DNA from: Zancudomyces culisetae
Lineage: Eukaryota > Kickxellomycota > Harpellomycetes > Harpellales > Legeriomycetaceae
DNA: 64,000 bases
Direction of reading: 5' to 3'
Assembly: GCA_001969505.1 (NCBI GenBank)
Contig: LSSK01000009.1
Coordinates: forward strand, 186,001 to 250,000
Positions 9,732-21,630 of this stretch are shown piece after piece. The number at the start of each line of letters is the position of its first letter. The first letter of the stretch is position 1. A program made the position numbers and the translations under genes. Below the pieces are notes generated by a model. The model was not told the origin of the DNA, did not search any database, and saw nothing but the letters and a program-made list of their open reading frames with translations.

Positions 9732-12608
9732 ATGAATTTGGAAAACCCAAACGACGGCAAAAATGACGACCCTACCGACTCAAAGCGGACAGAAATTCCT
9801 ATTAAATCCCAGAGGTTACCAGCAAATGCAACAACATCAGCTGTAGCGGCAAGCAATGGCGCTGGGAGTCAACCTAGGAATTCATATCTACTTCATGCCA
9901 CGGAAAATCTTACCCGAACACCGCTGGAGCAGGTTGAAATTATGAGCAGCAGCTATCGGAGTACAAATGATGGTTTGTTTGGTATACACGGAAATGTACA
10001 CTCAAACGGAGATTCTATGCTTTCAACTAGTCTTGGGTCTAATGCGGGAGACTTGATTAAAAAGAATGGGAGGAATATTCCTCCTTCTTCTCCTCATTTA
10101 GAGGGAAGGCAGGATATTTTGGCAAGTTCACCAAATTTTAGCGGGTTCAATCGTACAGGGCTCGGTTTACTGGTTAGAAAGGAGGGTTCACAAAGTCCAA
10201 TGTTGGGAAATGGATCTGATTTTGAGAGTGACGCAAGGCAACAGGACGGGCGGCTTGGGATAAAAGGCAGAGATATTTTCAGGGATGAGGATATTGCAAG
10301 TAGCTATAATTCCAGTAAACAGATGGAGGCATTTCGCGTAATGAAAAGACATCTTATAACAACGAAAAATGAAACAAGTGGTGGAGGCACCGAAAATAAA
10401 AGTAAGAAAGAAGAGGAGGAAAAGGAAAAGGATGAAGGACAAGATATACAAGGGCCAGGAAAGGTAGAAGAGGCGGAACAAATGTCGGTAAAATGCTTGG
10501 ACGAAGAGAGAGCCGGAAAAGAGGGAGAAAATGAGGAGAAGGAGAGGGAGAAAAGAGGAGGCGTCCAAAGGAAAAAGGGTGTGGGTAGAGGCTACGAGAA
10601 GGGCGTGCGCAGTGACACGCCTGGTAAGAGAAAAACAAAGGTCGTATTTTCAGATGTTCATCAGTTGAATGAAACTACAGACGATGGGAACGTCAGTGAC
10701 AATGAAAGTCATTCAAATAATGAAGCCGATAATAATGGGCTTGGTAGAGGCAAATCTGGAAAAAAAAGAGAAAATAAGACAGTGAGGATATTGAGACGGT
10801 CTGAAGATGCGGATTCTAAAGACGAAGATGAAGATATTGGCCATTATCATACTATGGACAAGAGCGGGAAGAGAAAAGAGCCACGGGAGAAGCTGGTTAA
10901 TCCGCTGAAGCTACAATCGGGACATATAACGCATTCTATATACAAGTGGACGGAGGAAATGACGGGAGAAAGTAGCAAAGAGGGTCGAATTAAAAGGACA
11001 AAGTCATACGTGATCCAAAGAAATCGAAAAACGGCTAACGAAGCTGATCCAGAATGGGAAATTCCATTTGATGCTAGCGAGATCAACAGACCAGGCGGAT
11101 TTCGAAGGCACTATGTTGTAAGACAAGCTCTGAGCGAAGGCCGTCAACTACCCGCGCTGATGACAGGAAACTTTGTAGATTTCATTTCCTTGTTTGGGCA
11201 TTTTGCAGGCGAGACCTATCCTAGTGACGAGGATGACGAAGAGCAAGACCAAGAGAGTGGTGATGAAGAGGAGGCAATGCTTAGAAGACGGTATTCAGCG
11301 TATAAGGGGCAGTACGATCAGACCAACGTTAGTGAAACATCTACCTTGCTGCGGCGTGGCGGACAAAAAAATAGCGTACAAGTCTCCGCAGCAGCAGGCG
11401 CAGAGCATAAAGCGTCATCAAAGAAAGCGTTTTTCTTGTTGATCAAAGGATTTGTGGGTACGGGTGTTCTGTTTTTGCCCAAGTCGTTCTACAATGGAGG
11501 ATTGCTTTTTTCACTAATAGTGCTCTTGTTGATGGCATATCTGGCACTGCATTGTATGCTGCTGTTGATGAAGTGCCACACTATCTATCCAATGAGTTAT
11601 GGTGATATGGGCCAGAAGCTGGTGGGCGGCTGGATGCGGAAACTGATTCTGTTTTCGATCACTATTTCCCAGCTCGGATTTGTGTGTGCATATTCGATTT
11701 TTGTAGCGACCAATATGCGTTTCATGTTTAATAATCTGACCAATTGCCAGATGGATTTTTCACTGGCGTTTTGGATTACAATCCAGTACTTTTTCTACAT
11801 CCCAGTATCCATGGTTAGACGGATCAAAGGCTTAAGCATGTTGGCTTTGATAGCGGATGTGTTTATTGTCCTTGGGCTGCTATATTTGTATTACTATGAT
11901 ACAGGAACACTTCTTACTAATGGAGTTGCCAATGTCCGTCTATTTAACCCTGACACTTTTCCTTTGCTAATAGGAACTGCAGTGTTTAGTTTTGAAGGAA
12001 TTGGGTTGGTTATTCCAGTTGCTGACAGTATGAAACACCCCCAGGATTTTCCCAAGGTTCTCAAAATAACTGTTATTGTTTCTGCGTTTTTGTTTGCATC
12101 AATTGCTGCACTTTCATACATGGCCTTTGGTGATGCCACCGAAACGGTCATTTTCCTCAACATGAAAGACGGTGGTTTTACCACAAACTCAATCCAATTG
12201 CTGTACTCCATTGCTATCCTGTTTTCCGTTCCTTTGCAGTTTTTCCCCGCCATTCGTATTATGGAAGCCGCTCTTTTCACAAGATCTGGTAAACGGAACT
12301 CCTATGTCAAGTGGCAGAAGAATATTTTCCGTCTTCTTCTGTGCATTTTTACCAACTTCATTTCCGTTCTTGGTGCCGATCACCTCGACCAATTTGTGAG
12401 TATGATTGGCAGTTTTGCCTGTGTACCTCTGAGCTTTATATACCCGTCTCTTCTTCATTATCTTGCTTTCAAGTCTTCGTCTTCCCAGCTGGTAAAGGTC
12501 AAGGATATTGCTCTTTGTGTGTTTGGAATTGCCACTATGGTTTATGTAACCCAGCTAGGATTGAGACAATGGGGCACTCATGAACCCTCGCCTCCCCAAT
12601 GCGGCTAA
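9732..12608 (+). CDS. AVT3: Vacuolar amino acid transporter, Avt3/Avt4 type
   Basis: Amino acid/auxin permease family (PF01490). Avt3 and Avt4 export neutral amino acids from the vacuole. Single exon; I chose the ATG at 9732, giving 958 residues, because the frame is open further upstream only from a TTG. The first ~560 residues are hydrophilic, with long Glu/Lys/Arg-rich runs (about 225-310) and a second acidic run near 500-520. This long cytosolic N terminus is typical of Avt3/Avt4. The membrane part begins with the hallmark FVGTGVLFLPKSF and has about 10-11 hydrophobic spans to the C terminus. Short tail (EPSPPQCG). Avt3 and Avt4 cannot be told apart from sequence alone, so the symbol is by family. 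No introns, unlike its neighbours on both sides. Confidence 0.88.
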   Translation: MNLENPNDGKNDDPTDSKRTEIPIKSQRLPANATTSAVAASNGAGSQPRNSYLLHATENLTRTPLEQVEIMSSSYRSTNDGLFGIHGNVHSNGDSMLSTSLGSNAGDLIKKNGRNIPPSSPHLEGRQDILASSPNFSGFNRTGLGLLVRKEGSQSPMLGNGSDFESDARQQDGRLGIKGRDIFRDEDIASSYNSSKQMEAFRVMKRHLITTKNETSGGGTENKSKKEEEEKEKDEGQDIQGPGKVEEAEQMSVKCLDEERAGKEGENEEKEREKRGGVQRKKGVGRGYEKGVRSDTPGKRKTKVVFSDVHQLNETTDDGNVSDNESHSNNEADNNGLGRGKSGKKRENKTVRILRRSEDADSKDEDEDIGHYHTMDKSGKRKEPREKLVNPLKLQSGHITHSIYKWTEEMTGESSKEGRIKRTKSYVIQRNRKTANEADPEWEIPFDASEINRPGGFRRHYVVRQALSEGRQLPALMTGNFVDFISLFGHFAGETYPSDEDDEEQDQESGDEEEAMLRRRYSAYKGQYDQTNVSETSTLLRRGGQKNSVQVSAAAGAEHKASSKKAFFLLIKGFVGTGVLFLPKSFYNGGLLFSLIVLLLMAYLALHCMLLLMKCHTIYPMSYGDMGQKLVGGWMRKLILFSITISQLGFVCAYSIFVATNMRFMFNNLTNCQMDFSLAFWITIQYFFYIPVSMVRRIKGLSMLALIADVFIVLGLLYLYYYDTGTLLTNGVANVRLFNPDTFPLLIGTAVFSFEGIGLVIPVADSMKHPQDFPKVLKITVIVSAFLFASIAALSYMAFGDATETVIFLNMKDGGFTTNSIQLLYSIAILFSVPLQFFPAIRIMEAALFTRSGKRNSYVKWQKNIFRLLLCIFTNFISVLGADHLDQFVSMIGSFACVPLSFIYPSLLHYLAFKSSSSQLVKVKDIALCVFGIATMVYVTQLGLRQWGTHEPSPPQCG

Positions 12609-13139
12609 ACACTTTATCCTCACTCCTTTTCAACCACCTTTTTCTTTTTTTTTCGATAAATACGCTATCCTATCCATAATTTAATGAACAAGGAAAGTCT
12701 CGATTCTGTTTTAGATTGCTTAGAAAGGGAGAACGGAATTGGTCAAATGAAACCCTGTGTATTCAACAGTCCTTTTATAATAAAGCATTAGCAAAATACC
12801 ATTGTTTTATGTGGTGTATGAATGCACCTAATGTGTTACTACCAAGATGCACTAAGGATCAAAAAAGTTCAATCACATGCCCAGTGCTTTTTTTGCGACC
12901 ATTTTTCAGGTGCTGATCCTTTTTGATTTGATATAATCGGTTTAACAAGTTACAAATATTTTTTTTTCTCGAGCTTGGAAATACTGTGATATTAGTAATT
13001 TGTTTTAATCACACCAAACTTTATAGAAAAGAGTATGAATATAAATACAAAACAAGTAAAAAGAGCATATAAAACTAGGTTCTGAAAAAAAAAAAACATT
13101 AAATTTGATAGCCCTTCTCCGCTCCAGTTGAAAATACAA
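12609..13139. other. Intergenic
   Basis: About 530 bp between the transporter stop and the PNKP ATG. A T-rich run follows the transporter stop (about 12640-12655) and an A-run (13085-13096) precedes the PNKP start. Nothing else recognised. Confidence 0.4.
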
Positions 13140-15597
13140 ATGACAAAGCGAACAGCCAACCGCCAGCTATCAATGGAGGCATTTTTTCCTACAGCCAAAA
13201 GTAGCTCTAGCGATCCGAATCTAGAATCGAGCAAGCGCATAAAGACTTCTGATCCATCCGCTCGGAATCTACATTCTGACAGTCCAGACGCTCCTGAATG
13301 GTTTGATAACAAGTCAGTTTTGATTGGGAAATTCGGTGTTCCTAATAAAAGTGCTAAAATAGCAGCTTTTGACCTGGTAAGTTTTTCTCTATATCTACTT
13401 ATACATCTGACCGTTTATACATTCGTTTGTTCATCTATCTCCTTATTTTTACTTTTACTTCTATACAGATAGTCTTTTTTTTTCTATCGATGTGTCATAT
13501 TATTTCTTCTAAATTTTCAAACTGGAATTATATTCCAATCTAAAACCCTTTTCACTAATACCACAAATATCACAAATATCACAATAAGCGTGTAATAAAA
13601 TAATGTTTTTAGGACAGTACTTTAATCAAAGTAAAAAGTAAATATAAAAGGCCTGTTGACGAGAACGATTGGGTATTTCATAACAAAAACGTTGTTAAAG
13701 TGTTGCGTAGCCTGCATACTGAAGGGTAAGAACATATCTTTGACATTTCATAATATTTATAGTGCTAATACAAAATATACTGCTTCGAATTTAATAGTTA
13801 TCACATCACTGTTATAAGTAATCAGCGTGGTCTGAAGATCAATTCTGATAAAGAAAGAGCTAAAAAGCTCACTAGAAAATCACAACTAAAGACTAAAATT
13901 TCAAACATTGCCAAGCAGGTAAGCACGATTATTTTGTTTGTGCTATTTTCTGAGTTTTTTTTGATTCATACATTGACTATATACACAAATATTACTCTGT
14001 TTGTAGCTGGATATTCCCTTTTACTTTTATGCGGCAACAGCCAATGACTTTTTCAGAAAACCTGGTATTGGACTATGGCACTTGATGTCGATATTCGCAA
14101 ATGACCATGGGCAGAAAATAGGTATTTTTACTTTCTTTTCGTCTTCAAATATATATATTTATACTGTAAAGGTAAACAAGTAAAAGGGATAATGATTCAT
14201 GCATCGACTCTGTATTTAGACTTGGATTCTTGCTTCTACGTTGGAGATGCTGTGGGAAGACCTGATAATTGGAGGAGCGGTGTTCCGAAAGATTTTGCCG
14301 ATACTGATCTGTAAGTCTAGTCAAAAATGAGCTACTATTAGATATTTAGAATGTATTCATGGTGTTTACTTTTTATTACAACCTAATACATTAGAAAATT
14401 CGCTCTTAATGCGAATATCAAGATTTATACGCCAGAAGAATACTTTGAGAACGCCACTGACATTCCAAAAATTGAAATTCCCCAGCACCCAAAAGCCATA
14501 GTACAGAGCCACAACGGTAAGCTCACTGAGTAAAAGCAGGAATGTTGTAACTATATAGATATTCTGCATACCCTGTAGATTCAATTGATTTGGGAGAATA
14601 TGACGGGGATAGAGCACAGCTATACCAGGAGATCAGGAGCAATATGGCCTCAGATAAAATGACTATGGTTGTTATGGTTGGATCCCCAGCGTCTGGAAAA
14701 TCCACTCTTGTAATTAATGAGCTAGTCAAAGATTTTGGCTTTGAAAGAATTAACCAGGTTAGTATAGAATAATTCGACTCTACTTGTAAAAGCTTGTGTT
14801 GCCTTTGGCTTCCAATATTACTTTCACTATAGGATATTCTTACCATATAAATTTTATTTATTTTTATAAAAAGCGTGGATAGCTGAATAAAAAAAAAGTA
14901 TGGTATAAAAAAAATAGGACACACTGAAAACAAAGAAAAAGTGCGAGAACGCTACTGAGTTGGCATTATCCCAAGGGAAAAGCGTTGTTATAGGTAAATA
15001 TTTTTGATTTAATTCCATTCTTAATGGGTTTATATACATACCTATGGATATTACCAATCTGGCACTACAATTTATATTTTCACGAACCGGGTAGATAATA
15101 CCAATCCAAACAAAGCATCCAGAGCGTCGTTTATTGCAATTGGTAAAAAGTATGGTGCAAAGGTGTATAGTGCACATGTCAATGTTCCAAAGGACCTGGT
15201 TAAACACAACATAGCATTCCGTTCGTTTTCAAAACAAGCTGCCGAAATAATCAGATTTCTAGGCAGAAATGAAACCGGAGTATCAACTCCAACACAGCCT
15301 ACAGCTCCTAGTACTAACAAAACTGCAGAAAGTCAAAAGACATTGTTGGAAGGCAATGATCCGAAGAATATGGCTTTTGAAGATATATTTAACCACCTAG
15401 AAAAAACTTCGCCCGCTACTGACCAGCTAAGCATTATAGCAATTCATTCGTTCTTTTCAAAGTTTGAACTGCCGACCAAGAAGGAAGGGTTCGATAATAA
15501 CTACGTGGTTTTATTTGAGCCTTACTTTGGCAAAGATGGTTCTACGAATAGCGAACTGGCTTCTGTAAGTGATATTTGGCACATGTACTTGGAATAA
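13140..15597 (+). CDS. PNK1: Polynucleotide kinase 3'-phosphatase (PNKP), nine exons
   Basis: Repairs DNA strand-break ends by removing 3'-phosphates and phosphorylating 5'-hydroxyls. Exons: 13140-13376, 13613-13725, 13798-13918, 14007-14121, 14220-14310, 14395-14516, 14579-14757, 14918-14993, 15095-15597. All phases agree, giving 518 residues. The HAD phosphatase motif DLDST (78-82) spans the first splice junction; D78 would be the nucleophile. Later come SNQRGLK and YVGDAVGR of the phosphatase fold. The kinase P-loop GSPASGKST (301-309) and the DNTNP motif follow, so both halves look active. There is no FHA domain, as in fungal and S. pombe Pnk1 proteins. The C terminus ends in WHMYLE. Residues 9-16 read QLSMEAFF, a full PIP-box pattern. 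A 60-90 residue low-similarity insert precedes the last strand. Eight introns make it the most intron-rich gene here. High confidence in family. Confidence 0.93.
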
Positions 15598-16075
15598 TTG
15601 TGCAGCGCTTCTACTTGGGACTGTATCTATTAAGTTTATTCTCTCTATTTGGATGAAACTCAGTCATAGTGTTTTGGTTAAAAGATATCCTACTATTCAG
15701 CTTTTTACTCGCATCTTGATTTTTGTTTTTTTTATATAAACCCGCGATTTTGACATCTCAGTATCGATTTACTCGAACTTTGGGACTGTTCAAAAGGGAA
15801 TTAATATATTAATTTGTTTGCTTTTTGCTGTGTTTTGGCACCTCATTTAGTTTTTTTTTCCCTTTTTCGGTGTCAATATTCTTGACCGATTTTTGATTCG
15901 ATCAAAATTGGTAGAGTTTTACATTTCCGCAGCGGAAAAAAAAAGCGAAATTTTCAGTTGAACACAAAATCTGTGTCTCATATAAATTCTCTCTTAATTC
16001 TCTTTAACTGCTTTCCATACCACGCAAAAGACCAGTAACTGCGAGAAGATAAGATACCAATTAATAACTGTGGAC
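15598..16075. other. Intergenic
   Basis: 478 bp between the PNKP stop and the CSN4-like ATG. T-rich tracts follow the PNKP stop. No feature recognised beyond the presumed terminator and promoter. Confidence 0.4.
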
Positions 16076-17846
16076 ATGGATATAGAAATGGATATGAATA
16101 GTATAAGCCAGGCTGATCTGAGTAGACTGTTTTCACAGCTCAAGGATGCCAATGATCAAGAATGTGTTTCAAAAAGGCTCGAGAGCTTTTTCAGCGAAAA
16201 CAACATTAGGGCGAAAATGCAAACAGAGAATCTGGTAGAGTATTTTGCCAATTTGATGCATCAATTTGAAGATTGGTTTATATCCAGGCGCGAAAGCTAT
16301 AACAATGACATTTTTATTACATTTATTGAAAAGTTGTTGGATATTTCCAACCAAACAACGGCCGACTACAATGAGATTGTAAGCGTTATATTGTACTTTT
16401 TCTATATGCTTTTGTAATAGATATGAAACGACGTATATATATATTGAGACTTGTGACTGTCTACTCTAAATAGAGAATAAACGCATTAGAAAAGTATTGC
16501 GAAAGGCAAATTCATAATTGTGGATTTGAACGTGCCTGGGAAATACTAGAGCTCTACGTCCCAACCTTTTTAGGGTAATTTCTTTATGTTTTTTTTTTCC
16601 TTTATTGGATTCATTTACCTCTAATTTTAAAAAAGAAAAAACACATTTACAAAGATAAAAATATACGAATAATAGGGCGAATAAGCTGTCAAATGAAAAG
16701 CTCTTTTGGTTATATATACTTCAAAGTGAAATGTATGTATTAGGCGGCAAAATAAGTCAAAGTCAAGAAACCATAAACAAAGCCGGTCAATATCTTAAAG
16801 AAGTCAAAAAAAACGAATATCTGAGAAAATTTAAATATGTACAGGGCGTTATATACGCAAAAAGCACCAAATATAACGAGGCAATGAGTAGATTTATAGA
16901 GGTTTACAGTGAATTTCAAAATAATAAACTGCAAGCTCAACAGAAAAGGCTTGATTTTGGCGGAGTTCCATACGAGATGGAAATAATAAGAGGATTTGGA
17001 ATAAAATGTGTGATACTAAGCGATCCAGGATTACCACAACGGGAAATGGGGCTGAGGATGTTGGTGGCGGACAAGAAAGTTTTGGAGCAATATTCAAAGT
17101 CCTACCAGGTACTGGTAGATGTACTTGAAGAGAAATTGGTGGTTTTCTATGGAGACAGAAATGCCTATGATAAAGAATGTGTAGAACTTATGTATTCAAT
17201 TTTGGAAAAGCCGGAAAAGATTTCATTTAGTAATATTCGGGATATGCGTGCAAATATAAAAGACAATGATAGCGAACAGATGGAGTTGGAGCCGGAATCC
17301 GAGGATAAAAGAGCTGCGGCTGCAGATGTGGACGTAGACATGGATTTAGGACTGAGTACCAAAATAAAAACATTGAATAAGCACCTGACAAGGCACAACA
17401 TCTATGTATTATCAAAAATATACAAAAACATCACCATAGAAAAAATGAAGCGAATACTAAACCTTGGTGAAGAATCAGTAGCCGATCTCGAGCTTTTGGT
17501 TAGAGACACAATCTCGGCCAGAATCATTGATGCGAAGATCAACCAGGTAGATGGTAATTCGGTGGAATTTAATGAAAGAGTTTTCTACCAAAACATATTG
17601 CCGGGCACGAATGATCCCAATGGATTGGACATCTTTCCAAGCGACGATTACTGGAAAATTGGGAAAAATATTCTTTTTACCGATACATGTTTGGTAGCCG
17701 AACCCCATCGGCAAAACCAGCGGATGGAAACATCGCAACCTACCACAAATGGTTTTAATCCAAATAAAAACACCGAGTTTAATTTAGCCAAGACTCTAGT
17801 TGACCAGGTTAAACGAGCCACAAACTACTTAGCTTTAAAGAACTGA
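16076..17846 (+). CDS. CSN4: PCI-domain protein, COP9 signalosome subunit 4-like
   Basis: CSN4 is a scaffold subunit of the COP9 signalosome, which removes NEDD8 from cullins. Three exons: 16076-16378, 16474-16574, 16676-17846; phases agree, giving 524 residues. The middle is helical-repeat-like (YLKEV..KYVQGVIYA.. and so on). KCVILSDPGLPQR matches the CSN4 segment with a C-x-L-A-P-x-G-x-Q-R pattern. The winged-helix end of the PCI domain reads HNIYVLSKIYKNIT, then AKINQVDG, close to the CSN4 form. The related proteasome subunit Rpn5 has a different wording there, so CSN4 is preferred. An acidic/Ala insert (roughly residues 330-365) and a C-terminal extension make it about 120 residues longer than animal CSN4. 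Its stop overlaps the last codons of the convergent FHIP gene by 12 bp. Confidence 0.75.
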
Positions 17847-20800
17847 GTTTGTATCTTCTCCAGCCTCTCTACGTATCTGTAGACATGCTATTATCTCAAG
17901 TATGCACTCTTGGAGGATCACAATGTTTTCTAACAACTCCATCATGTTGACATTTTGGGGTGGTGACCTTAAAACCTTGGTAGCTTTGTTGTTAGCGCTA
18001 GACGGGTCTCCACCATCACTATCGATACCACTTTCCGAATCGCCACTTTCCATTTCATGTCTGCTCAGGCTTTTCCTGGTCGAAGAATAACTCCCAAAGT
18101 CTTCCAACTCGGCTGCCAAGTCAACCTCCAGTTCAACAACACCCATCAAGGCATTCCTGGCTCGCCTTAACCGGCCATTGAAGTTGGGAACAAATGGCCT
18201 CATCTCCTCTGCAGTTTGTACCAACGATCTTAGTGCCGTATAAATGGGTGGGAGTAACTGTTTGTTGTGGGCTAGAACTCCTTTGTTCGGTATTTCTTGG
18301 ATAGTCTGCCTTAATTCTCTCGACATTTCGAATGTTTGGCTAAACCTTGGGTATTCACTAATCAGTTTTATCTGCTCGTTAATTTTTTCTATAATCTTCT
18401 TGTCCTCTGAGGATAAACTTTTGTCTGTCTTTGTCAGAATTATAATTTTATTATCTTCAAAGTCATCATGGGTACTTTCTTTTGTATTAACATTTATTTC
18501 AACACCATCATCTGCATGTGTTTGGACCAACTCATCATTTGTCTGATCTTCTTGTTTCATCTGGGTATCATTATCTTTGCTATTTTTCATGTTTTTTACT
18601 TTGCTAACACCCGCAAATACAATCTTTTCCTTCTCAAATTGTTGAAAGCTAGTTTTTTTCAGTTTCTCCAACCATTGATTCCAGAGTGTTCCCAGCTCGG
18701 TTTCTCTCAGCAGTTCGTTTGGGTCAAAAGATATCAACCGATCTAGGGTCCTACAGCTAGAGCACTCTTCCTCTCCAAATACCCCACTTTCTACTTCTCT
18801 GTTGTAATATTCTTGGTTCTGACTATCTCCGCCAAACACATCATTGTTTCTCACTGATGCTGATGCTGCTATCGCTGTTATTACTCCAGTTACCTCTAGA
18901 TTTATTTCAGGTGTTAAACTGAAATAATTCTCAAGAAGCATGACAACTCTTTGTATTAGTCTATCTGATTGTTTAATGTATTTTCGACTTCCATTTGAGT
19001 TTGCTGCGCAATGTTTATAATGCACTGGTTTGTTCTCACCTCTCAACGCATTTTGGTTGTTATCATTAGCTGGTGTTTCAGACGCTGGCTCGCTTTTACC
19101 ATTAAAAATATAATCTTGTAATTTTTTGCTACTTTCTTCGTTTTTTTCATTTCCCCTATAGCCAAGTATTTTCAAATGAGTCTGCTTATGATCGAGGTAT
19201 CGCTTGGCAGCGTCTTCAAGATACGTGTCAAAGCCCTGCCTTCTCATTAAATACTTTCTGGTGCTTACCAGCTCTTCGATATCTATAGTATTATCATATA
19301 CTCTCGCATTCCTAACATCATGATAACCGTCACTACTATCGACACCATTTAGTGCACTGACCGATGTGAAAGATGGGTACGCTACGTCACCACCTGTGTT
19401 CTTCTCAGCTACTTTAGATTCACTTGGATCATGAATCAACATTTTTGTACCATACACTCCTCCACTTCCTTCTTCAGCAGTTTTGACACCTGAATTTCCA
19501 CTAGGTTTTTCTTTTTTATAACCATTTATTTTGGCGCTTGCCTCAATGTATCTTATATATTCATGCACCTTGTTTACGGGAGCAATCCCTGAATGTATTA
19601 AAAGCTCTGAATACATCTCTAACTCCCTTTTATGAAGTTCAAGTCCTATCGTATAGTTTGCTAGCCAGCTATAGTTGACGGTTGAAGGTACTTCCTGCTC
19701 AGTCTCAATTATTACCGACGCTATTGGACACCATTTTGTCAGTAGTGTCCGCAATAGCCGTAATGCAGATACTATTGAATCATTTGCCGCTGATCTGCTT
19801 ATATTTGTGCATATTAAATCCTTTAGCGTAAATGGTAGGTACTGTTCTTTTTTTTTTAACGTAATAGAGTTCAAATCGTTGGAGTCATCTATACACTTAT
19901 CACCAATCCCATGTATAATTGGGTTTGCGTTTTCCTCCTCACTTTTTTCGTCCAGTAGAAACTCTATTATTGTCTTTCCTACAGATGGAACGTTTAAAGT
20001 TCTTAGCATCATATCCAAATAAAACATTACTGCTACACTACTTCCATCAATCTCACTGCTTTCCAAAACGCTCGGATAAAATACTGTTTGCAGAAAATGA
20101 TCCTGTATGGCTTGTAACATGGCTGTTGCCACTTCTTTGGAATTTACTCGCCTGCATATATCTTGCATAAATGATAATATTTTGGAAAACATTTCCATAA
20201 TTTTTCCAAATTTTTCATTTCTTACATCCACAACATCATCCCTATTAACACAATCACTCTCCTCTCTTTTCACCTTTGTCTCTTTTTTACGTGCAATTTG
20301 TAACCGCCTTGGCAGTTGTGAATAAATTGCTCCAATACTTGCCGCAATTGTGGTCTCAAACCCACTTTGCTTAATCAAGTAGTCTTCAAGGGTGGATCTG
20401 TATTTTCCATTTTCTTCCTCCCATTGTTCCTTAGCCTCTTTATCCACATTGACCAGTTCAAACAGAAACAGCAATGCGGTTCTTGAATAATCACCCGATT
20501 GTCCATCCATATGCACAAACTTCAATAGATTCTTAAAGAGATTGAACTCAAACCTCTCTGCTTCGTTTTTCCGATACATTTGGTCATTTTTCAAGGTACT
20601 GTGGCTCCCATCACTTTCTGCGCTACTTTCTCTCTGTTTGGCAAACTGTTTGCTTTTCTCCTCCTCGTTGTTTTCTTGGATCACCCTTTTCACCCCTTTT
20701 AGTTCCTTCCATTTTTTGTCAAAGAAAAATATATTAAGCAACGCTGGAAAACCGTGTATTTTCCCACTAACAATATACATAAGCTCAACCAAATCATCTC

Positions 20801-21630
20801 GAAGCATTAGTATATTTTCTTTCTCCTCCCTTTCGATGTGTAGCCTGTTCCTTGTGGTGTCACTTTCAATAACATTCCAACTACCATACATGTTGAAATT
20901 CACATCCTTTGTCATATTTGATGCTATGTTATTTATTTGTGCATCCAGGTCGTTTGATTCGTTCATTACTCCCATATATCCTGCCACCAAATGCTTTTTT
21001 GACATTTCTTGCGCCAGCTTGGTTTTTTTGTCATCCGGTCCATTTATCTGTGCATCTGGTCCACTCTTTGGAAGCTCCATGTACTTTCTAAATATGTACA
21101 ATATCGGATCGTGGACACTCTTGTGTACGAGAAATCCATAGTCAAGCAAGTTCACTAGATTTGATATGGACTTTAAAACCTCTCTGCGAAATCCCCGTGG
21201 TCTGTCCGGTTCTGCTATTCGTACAATTTCTCCTAGTATGTTTTTTCTCAGCACAAACTCCATACACAGCCCAGTTATCAACTCCGCTGAGCATTCTCTT
21301 TTTAGCTCTTCCTGGATTATCAGGTCAGTTATGCTTTTTAGAAGGTTGGGGATTTGTGTTTGTTCGATCCTGATATCATTGTTTTTAAAATTTTTAGAAT
21401 ACACTTTCTATTTATTATTTTGATAATACATTTTTAGTGATATCACCAACCTTTTGATTATACTATTCTGATAAAAAACATCTTTAAAAACTCTGTTTGT
21501 ATCAAAATATCAGGTAGGTTCTTACCACCAAGTTGTACCATGACTTTTCTAACTTTGCTAAGTTCAAAAAAGTTTTACTAGTGTCCTTTTTAGCACTGAG
21601 CCGCTTTGCCAAATTATTGAAATAATCCAT
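17835..21630 (-). CDS. FHIP-family protein (FHF complex, dynein/Hook adaptor)
   Basis: FHIP (FAM160, RAI16-like; PF10257) joins Hook and FTS proteins to link early endosomes to dynein. Two exons: 21630-21526 (35 codons, donor GTAAGA) and 21407-17835. Phase 0 is kept, giving about 1225 residues. The N terminus ends exon 1 with a SWYNLV segment, as in the family's start (aromatic residues before the first helix). Helical-repeat segments such as LLFLFELVNVD and ASIGAIYSQLPRRL match the conserved FHIP core. It is longer than most family members because of charged inserts. A 3.5-kb uninterrupted exon is unusual next to multi-exon genes. It converges on CSN4 with a 12-bp coding overlap. Family identification is by motif recognition, good but not checked by search. 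Confidence 0.8.
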
